The notes beneath the pieces are model-generated. The model made no database searches. It was not told the origin of the DNA and was given only the letters and a program-made list of their open reading frames with translations. From assembly GCA_050011315.1 (NCBI GenBank), contig JBEKJI010000014.1, forward strand, positions 1 to 51,775: a stretch of 51,775 bases of DNA. Direction: 5' to 3'. Position 1 is the first letter of the stretch; every line of letters begins with the position of its first letter. Source of the stretch: Fen-549 sp050011315 (GTDB taxonomy: Bacteria > Actinomycetota > Thermoleophilia > Gaiellales > Gaiellaceae). Of the stretch, positions 47,503 through 51,775 are shown in pieces. The position numbers and the translations under genes were made by a program.

Positions 47503-47509
47503 TGCCAGC

Positions 47510-48568
47510 ATGGAGAAGCGATCTCTCGCAGTTCTCGAGGGCGACGAAACCGGGCAGGAGTTGCTCGAGCAGGCGCTACGCGTACTCGCGCCCGACGCGA
47601 TCGGGATCGAGCTCGAGTTGCAGCGCTTCGATCTTTCGCTCGCCAACCGCAGGGCGACCGGGAACGCCGTCGTCTCGGAGGCCGCGGCAGCCATCCGCGA
47701 GCTCGGTCTGGGCCTGAAAGCACCGACGATCACGCCCGAGAAGCCGAGTGACGTCGGCTCCCCGAACAGGATCCTGCGTGAGAAGATCGGCGCCCAAGTG
47801 ATCGTCCGCACCGGCCGGCGCATCCCCGGAGTCACCCCAATCGCCGGGGTACACGCGCCGATCGCAGTGGTGAGGATGGCGGTCGGCGACGCCTACGGCG
47901 CCGAGGAGTGGCGCGAGGGCGAAGGCGATACCGAGGTCGCGTGCCGGACGGAGCGGATCGAGCGCCGCGTCTGCCACGCCGTTGCCGAGTTCGCCTTCCG
48001 CGAGGCCGAAGACATGAAGGCGGCCGTCTTCGGCGGTCCCAAATACACGGTCAGTCCTGTCTACGAAGGGATGTTCAAGGAGGAGCTCGACGAGGCGTCT
48101 AAACGGCACCCCGATGTTCCCTACGACCCACAGTTGATCGATGCCACCTTTGCGCTTCTTCTCGCCGCCGAGGGCGAGCCGCTCGTCATCCCGGCGCTCA
48201 ACCGCGACGGCGACATCCTCTCCGATCTGGTGCTGCCGATGTTCGGGTCGATAGCCGGCGCCGAGTCGCTGGTTGCCGCGCTCGACGAGAACTACGTTCC
48301 GAGGCGCCTGATGGCCGAGGCAGCGCATGGAACAGCTCCCTCTTTAGCGGGTAAGGATATGGCCAATCCGCTGGCGATGATCCTGGCCGGCGCGGCGCTA
48401 CTCGCGCACGGCGACGCGACGATGCAAAGGGCCGGCAACGCGATCCGCAAAGCCTGCCTCAACGCGATCCACGACGGAATCCGCACCGCCGATCTCGGCG
48501 GCGCGAGCGGGACGACCGAGTTCGCCGACGAGGTCATTGCGCGGGTGCGCGAGCTTCTCTCTCTCTAG
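47510..48568 (+). CDS. Isocitrate/isopropylmalate-type decarboxylating dehydrogenase
   Basis: A 352-residue beta-decarboxylating dehydrogenase. Conserved blocks are LGLGLKAPTITPEKP, the substrate region with RTGRRIPGV, KYTVSPVYEGMF, LNRDGDILSDLVLPMFGSIAG with the metal-binding Asp residues, and EAAHGTAPSLAGKDMANPLA with the cofactor-binding loop. The HGTAP-AGKDMANP pattern favours isocitrate over isopropylmalate, but several sites differ from classical Icd, so substrate and NAD/NADP preference stay open. It is followed by the transhydrogenase operon, which fits a role in NAD(P)H balance. Confidence 0.82.
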   Translation: MEKRSLAVLEGDETGQELLEQALRVLAPDAIGIELELQRFDLSLANRRATGNAVVSEAAAAIRELGLGLKAPTITPEKPSDVGSPNRILREKIGAQVIVRTGRRIPGVTPIAGVHAPIAVVRMAVGDAYGAEEWREGEGDTEVACRTERIERRVCHAVAEFAFREAEDMKAAVFGGPKYTVSPVYEGMFKEELDEASKRHPDVPYDPQLIDATFALLLAAEGEPLVIPALNRDGDILSDLVLPMFGSIAGAESLVAALDENYVPRRLMAEAAHGTAPSLAGKDMANPLAMILAGAALLAHGDATMQRAGNAIRKACLNAIHDGIRTADLGGASGTTEFADEVIARVRELLSL

Positions 48569-48690
48569 CCGCCAGACTCACCACTCGAAGGATCGCCGCC
48601 GCGGTTTCCTTCTTCCTCGAACGGGCAGCTCTCGTATGTCTCGAGCTAATCGAAATCATCGAGATCGAAAACGACTTGGGCGATTCTGAC

Positions 48691-48757
48691 TTGCACGAAA
48701 CCCGCATGGCTATTAAAAGCCGGTTCGACCGGACGCTCTGCTCCTTTCCGCTATCGT
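48691..48757 (+). promoter_or_regulatory. Promoter region of the pnt operon
   Basis: Two candidates are visible: TTGCAC (48691-48696) with TAAAAG (48714-48719) at 17-nt spacing, and TATCGT (48752-48757) 8 nt before the pntAA GTG, which fits the near-leaderless pattern. A CCGGT-TCG-ACCGG palindrome lies between them at 48720-48732. Confidence 0.4.
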
Positions 48758-48765
48758 TCGGCGCC

Positions 48766-49860
48766 GTGAAGATCGGAGTCCCCAAGGAAACGGCTGCCGG
48801 CGAGGCGCGTGTCGCCCTTGTCCCCGAGGTCGTTGCCAAGCTGACCGCGCAGGGCCTCGAAGTCGTAGTCGAAAAGGGCGCCGGAACCGCAGCCGCCTTC
48901 ACCGACGAGGCCTATAAAGCGGCGGGCGCCAAGCTCGCCACCGCCAAGGAAGCCTTCGGCGCCGACATCGTCGCCAAGGTCGCCCAGCCGAGCGCCGCCG
49001 AGGTCAAGCTGCTGAAGAAGGACGCGGTCTTGATCGGCTTCCTGCAGCCTCTCACCGATCAGAAAGGAATCGACGCGCTGGCCAAGCGCGGAGTCGCCGG
49101 TTTTGCGATGGAGTCGGTCCCGCGCATCACCCGCGCCCAATCGATGGACGCGCTCTCCTCGCAGGCGACCGTCGCCGGCTACAAGGCCGTGCTGATCGCC
49201 GCCGACCGCATACCGAAGCTCTTCCCGATGTTGATGACGGCAGCCGGCACGATCGCACCGGTCAAGGTGCTCGTGATCGGCGCCGGCGTCGCCGGACTGC
49301 AGGCGATCGCAACCGCCCGCCGCCTCGGCGCCGTCGTATCGGCCTTCGACATCCGCCCGGCCGTGAAAGAGGAGATCGAGAGCCTCGGCGGCGTCTTCCT
49401 CGACCTCGGCGTCGTCGGCGAGGAGACCGCGGGCGGCTACGCGAAAGAGCTCACCGCGGCGCAGCGGAAGAAGCAGCAGGCCGAGCTCGAGAAGCGCATC
49501 CCCGATTTCGACGTCATCATCACCACGGCGCTCGTACCCGGCCGCCCGGCACCGAAGCTGATCCCCGCCAAGGCGGCCCTGGCGATGCGGCCCGGTTCGG
49601 TGATCGTCGATCTCGCCGCCGAGAACGGCGGCAACTGTGCGCTGACCGTGCCCGGCAAGATCGTCGAGAAGGACGGCCTCACTGTCGTCGGCCTGACCAA
49701 TCTGCCAAGCGAGATGGCCTTCCATGCCAGCCAGCTGTATGCGCGGAACGTCGCCTCGCTGCTCGGACTGCTGGTTCAGGACGGCGAGCTCAAACTCAAT
49801 TTCGAAGACGAGATCATCGAGGGCGCCTGCGTCACTCGGAAGAAGGAGAAGAAATCGTGA
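48766..49860 (+). CDS. pntAA: NAD(P) transhydrogenase alpha subunit, NAD-binding part
   Basis: A 364-residue soluble domain I of proton-translocating transhydrogenase, which binds NAD(H) and transfers hydride to NADP in the partner. It starts KIGVPKETAAGEARVALVPE. Domain features include VAGFAMESVPRITRAQSMDAL, SSQATVAGYKAV, the Rossmann turn VLVIGAGVAGLQAIATARRLGA (given here only in part: GAGVAG) and ITTALVPGRPAPKLI. The RAQSMD and QATVAGY motifs separate it from alanine dehydrogenase. GTG 48766 is used; the longer frame to 48676 adds unrelated residues. It overlaps pntAB by 4 bp. Confidence 0.93.
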   Translation: MKIGVPKETAAGEARVALVPEVVAKLTAQGLEVVVEKGAGTAAAFTDEAYKAAGAKLATAKEAFGADIVAKVAQPSAAEVKLLKKDAVLIGFLQPLTDQKGIDALAKRGVAGFAMESVPRITRAQSMDALSSQATVAGYKAVLIAADRIPKLFPMLMTAAGTIAPVKVLVIGAGVAGLQAIATARRLGAVVSAFDIRPAVKEEIESLGGVFLDLGVVGEETAGGYAKELTAAQRKKQQAELEKRIPDFDVIITTALVPGRPAPKLIPAKAALAMRPGSVIVDLAAENGGNCALTVPGKIVEKDGLTVVGLTNLPSEMAFHASQLYARNVASLLGLLVQDGELKLNFEDEIIEGACVTRKKEKKS

Positions 49861-50150
49861 GCGGTAACACGGCCGTCTTCCTGGCTGAGCTAACAGTGCT
49901 GATTCTGGCGATCTTCCTCGGTATCGAGGTGATCTCCAAGGTGCCGACGCTCCTGCACACACCTCTAATGTCAGGCACCAACGCGATCCACGGCATCGTC
50001 ATCGTGGGCGCTATCCTGATCGCCGGCGCGAATCTCCACTCCACACTTGCCCAGGTGGTCGGCTTCTTCGCCGTCGTCCTGGCCAGCGCCAACGTCGTCG
50101 GCGGGTTTGCGGTCACCGATCGCATGCTCGAGATGTTCAAGGGGAAGTAG
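49857..50150 (+). CDS. pntAB: NAD(P) transhydrogenase alpha subunit, membrane part
   Basis: A 97-residue membrane protein with three or four helices (FLAELTVLILAIFLGIEVIS, NAIHGIVIVGAILIAG, LAQVVGFFAVVLASANVVGG). It is the N-terminal part of the proton-channel domain II, encoded separately as in Rhodospirillum. The VISKVPTLLHTPLMSGTNAI stretch is highly conserved in the family. GTG 49857 overlaps the pntAA stop and the gene ends 4 bp before pntB, so the three subunits are made together. Confidence 0.93.
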   Translation: MSGNTAVFLAELTVLILAIFLGIEVISKVPTLLHTPLMSGTNAIHGIVIVGAILIAGANLHSTLAQVVGFFAVVLASANVVGGFAVTDRMLEMFKGK

Positions 50151-50154
50151 CCGA

Positions 50155-51558
50155 GTGAGCGCCAATCTGACGACACTCGCCTACCTGCCGACGATCATCT
50201 CGTTCATCCTGGCGCTCAAGTTCCTCTCTTCTCCGAAGCACGCGCGCCTGGGTAATCAGCTCGGAGCCGTCGGCATGGCGCTCGCCATCGCCGTGACGCT
50301 GGCGCAGAAACACTTCTATGGCATTGGCTACGCGATCATCGCGGCAGGCGCCATCGTCGGAAGCACGATCGGCTGGGTCGGCGCGCGCAAGGTGAAGATG
50401 ACCGCGATGCCGCAGATGGTGGCGCTGTTCAACGGCGTCGGCGGCGGCGCGGTGGCCCTGGTCGCACTGGTCGAGTTCCACGAGAAAGCCGGCGCTCCCG
50501 GTCGCATAATCCTCAACGAGTCGGTCGCGATCATCATCTCGGCGCTGATCGGAAGCATCTCCTTCGCCGGCAGCATGATCGCCTTCGGCAAGCTGCAGGG
50601 CCTGGTCGGCGACCGCCCGATCGTCTGGCGCGGCCAGAGGATCGGCAACATCCTCATCCTCCTGATCGGTGTCACGGCGGGAGCGATCATCCTCGGCGGT
50701 CACAGCTACCAGCTCATCTGGCTGCTCTTGATCGAGATCGCCGCCGCGCTCGCCTTCGGCGTTCTCTTCGTGCTGCCGATCGGCGGCGCCGACATGCCGG
50801 TCGTGATCTCTCTGCTCAACGCTTTCACCGGCATCTCCGCCTCGGCGGCCGGCTTCGAGCTGCGCCAGGACGTCCTGATCGTCAGCGGTATGCTCGTCGG
50901 CTCCTCCGGTTCGCTGCTGACGCTGATGATGTGCCGCGCGATGAACCGCTCACTGGCGAACGTCATCTTCGGCGCCTTCGGCCAGATCCAGACCGGCGAA
51001 CCGGCAAGCGCCTCGAGCGAGGGCTTGACGGTTCGCGCCACAACCGCCGCCGACGTGGCGATCATGCTCTCCTATGCGCACAAGGTGGTCATCGTCCCCG
51101 GCTACGGACTCGCGGTCGCCCAGGCCCAGCACGACGTCCGCCAGCTCGCCGATCTCCTCACCGCGCGCGGCGTCAACGTCGAGTACGCAATACACCCCGT
51201 CGCCGGGCGCATGCCTGGGCACATGAACGTGCTCCTGGCCGAGGCGAACGTGCCCTACACGCAGCTCAAGGAGATGGACGAGATCAACCCGGAGTTCCCG
51301 CAGACCGACGTCTCGCTCGTGATCGGCGCCAACGACGTCGTCAACCCGGCCGCCCGCTCCGACAAGTCGAGCCCGATCTACGGCATGCCGATCCTCGACG
51401 TCGACAAGTCGAAGGCCGTCGTCGTCCTCAAGCGCTCGATGAATCCCGGCTTCGCCGGAATCGAGAACCATCTCTTCTACGAGCCCCAGACGTCGATGCT
51501 CTTCGGCGACGCCAAGGACTCGATCATCAAGCTGATCGCTGCGGTCAAGGCCGTTTAA
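50155..51558 (+). CDS. pntB: NAD(P) transhydrogenase beta subunit
   Basis: A 467-residue subunit with about nine membrane helices (domain II) and a C-terminal NADP-binding domain III. Membrane motifs include PQMVALFNGVGGGAVALVAL and LLNAFTGISASAAGFEL. Domain III has VPGYGLAVAQAQHDVRQLAD, YAIHPVAGRMPGHMNVLLAE, VIGANDVVNPAA and KRSMNPGFAGIENHLFY, all typical NADP-binding loops. GTG 50155 has GGGGAAG upstream as ribosome site. A small AGCGC/GCGCT hairpin follows the stop. The enzyme uses the proton gradient to make NADPH for the biosynthetic genes of the region. Confidence 0.95.
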   Translation: MSANLTTLAYLPTIISFILALKFLSSPKHARLGNQLGAVGMALAIAVTLAQKHFYGIGYAIIAAGAIVGSTIGWVGARKVKMTAMPQMVALFNGVGGGAVALVALVEFHEKAGAPGRIILNESVAIIISALIGSISFAGSMIAFGKLQGLVGDRPIVWRGQRIGNILILLIGVTAGAIILGGHSYQLIWLLLIEIAAALAFGVLFVLPIGGADMPVVISLLNAFTGISASAAGFELRQDVLIVSGMLVGSSGSLLTLMMCRAMNRSLANVIFGAFGQIQTGEPASASSEGLTVRATTAADVAIMLSYAHKVVIVPGYGLAVAQAQHDVRQLADLLTARGVNVEYAIHPVAGRMPGHMNVLLAEANVPYTQLKEMDEINPEFPQTDVSLVIGANDVVNPAARSDKSSPIYGMPILDVDKSKAVVVLKRSMNPGFAGIENHLFYEPQTSMLFGDAKDSIIKLIAAVKAV

Positions 51559-51648
51559 AGCGCCTGGCGAAAAGAAGCGCTCCGCCGTCTGGCCGCGCTC
51601 GACGAGGCTGTGTTGTTTCGGCACGAAGTCGGCACTTTTCCGAGCGTC

Positions 51649-51678
51649 TTTTCTCGATACCGTGCTACGCCCCGTGGG
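51649..51678 (-). repeat. Dispersed repeat R1, copy e (next to IS110 end)
   Basis: On the minus strand this copy reads CCCACGGGGCGTAGCACGG and continues into GGTATCGAGAAAAG; the extended unit (GTGCCGACTTCGTGCCGA, about 51620-51637) matches that after copy c. The IS110 right end abuts it at the same base as at copy a. Confidence 0.8.
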
Positions 51679-51693
51679 ACGCTTCTATGGTTG

Positions 51694-51774
51694 TCAAGCC
51701 TCACAGAAGGATCCCTCCTCGACCATGAGTCGGTAGAGGCGGCGGCAGAGCATGCGCTTGACGCAGCGAATGGC
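51694..51774 (-). pseudogene. IS110-family transposase, C-terminal fragment (cut by window edge)
   Basis: Reading leftwards from the right edge, the frame ends AIRCVKRMLCRRLYRLMVEE and then GSFCEA-stop, identical to the left-edge copy. The DNA of the two copies is the same from the edge through the stop and on to the R1 repeat. The two elements therefore point towards each other across the window. The rest of the element is outside. Confidence 0.75.
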
Positions 51775-51775
51775 C

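Noticed and set aside
1..51775. CRISPR arrays
   Set aside because: No regularly spaced direct repeats were found. The repeats present are dispersed, inverted or only two to three copies.
1..51775. tRNA and rRNA genes
   Set aside because: The intergenic gaps were read for cloverleaf arms and the GGTTCAA-type T-loop; one GGATCAAATCC near 47391 lacked the rest of a tRNA.

Overview
The window is high-G+C bacterial chromosome (roughly two-thirds G+C by eye) with dense, mostly minus-strand operons, many 4-bp ATGA/GTGA gene overlaps and frequent GTG or TTG starts. Gene content and order (alaS-ruvX-mltG-aroE-aroC-aroKB-aroQ-pepQ-efp-BCCP-accC-nusB-xseB-ispA, AddAB with iron-sulfur nucleases, a three-part PntAA/PntAB/PntB transhydrogenase) suggest a deep-branching actinobacterium, most likely of the class Thermoleophilia. 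That assignment is inference. No rRNA, tRNA or CRISPR was seen. Both ends of the window carry the same 3' fragment of an IS110-family transposase in opposite orientation, so the sequence looks like a contig bounded by copies of one insertion sequence.

Layout. 243-18241 (minus) is a long housekeeping run: tRNA thiolation (mnmA), a membrane DUF948-like protein, a SigB/F-type sigma factor with an anti-sigma-like partner, alaS, ruvX, mltG, the shikimate pathway (aroE, aroC, fused aroKB, aroQ), a proline peptidase, EF-P, acetyl-CoA carboxylase parts (a BCCP fused to a carboxyltransferase domain that has lost its catalytic residues, then accC), an Asp23 protein, nusB, xseB and a prenyl diphosphate synthase. 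18272-25703 (minus) holds envelope and coiled-coil proteins (RlpA-like, two charged helical proteins), then a small membrane protein, an MBL hydrolase, hisS and aspS. 26021-39537 is mixed: ftcD divergent from a methyltransferase, a secreted protein, an Fe-S uracil-DNA glycosylase, RtcB, a heterodimeric ABC exporter, a GT51 glycosyltransferase, a CorA-like channel, a PadR/HAAS cassette, a zinc-ribbon PAS protein and a LysE exporter. 39771-46844 (minus) is DNA repair (addB, addA, nth). 46939-51558 holds a small zinc-ribbon protein, an isocitrate/isopropylmalate-type dehydrogenase and pntAA-pntAB-pntB.

Non-coding structure is the most distinctive part. At least a dozen genes have a TANNNT -10 box 6-8 nt before the start codon, which predicts leaderless mRNAs, including one symmetrical promoter shared by ftcD and a methyltransferase. 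aroKB is enclosed by a 35-bp perfect inverted repeat and, outside it, by an inverted pair of a 30-bp dispersed repeat; other copies of that 30-bp repeat sit exactly at the two IS110 ends. The 550-bp gap at 18587-19138 carries two and a half copies of a hairpin element with compensatory base changes. A padR gene appears to begin with ATA inside a perfect operator-like palindrome. A 72-bp repeat pair and a 98-bp palindromic element complete the set.

Functionally the window covers precursor supply (fatty acids, isoprenoids, aromatic amino acids, NADPH), translation fidelity (three aminoacyl-tRNA synthetases, MnmA, EF-P), cell-wall building (MltG, GT51, RlpA) and DNA/RNA repair (AddAB, Nth, UDG, RtcB, RuvX).
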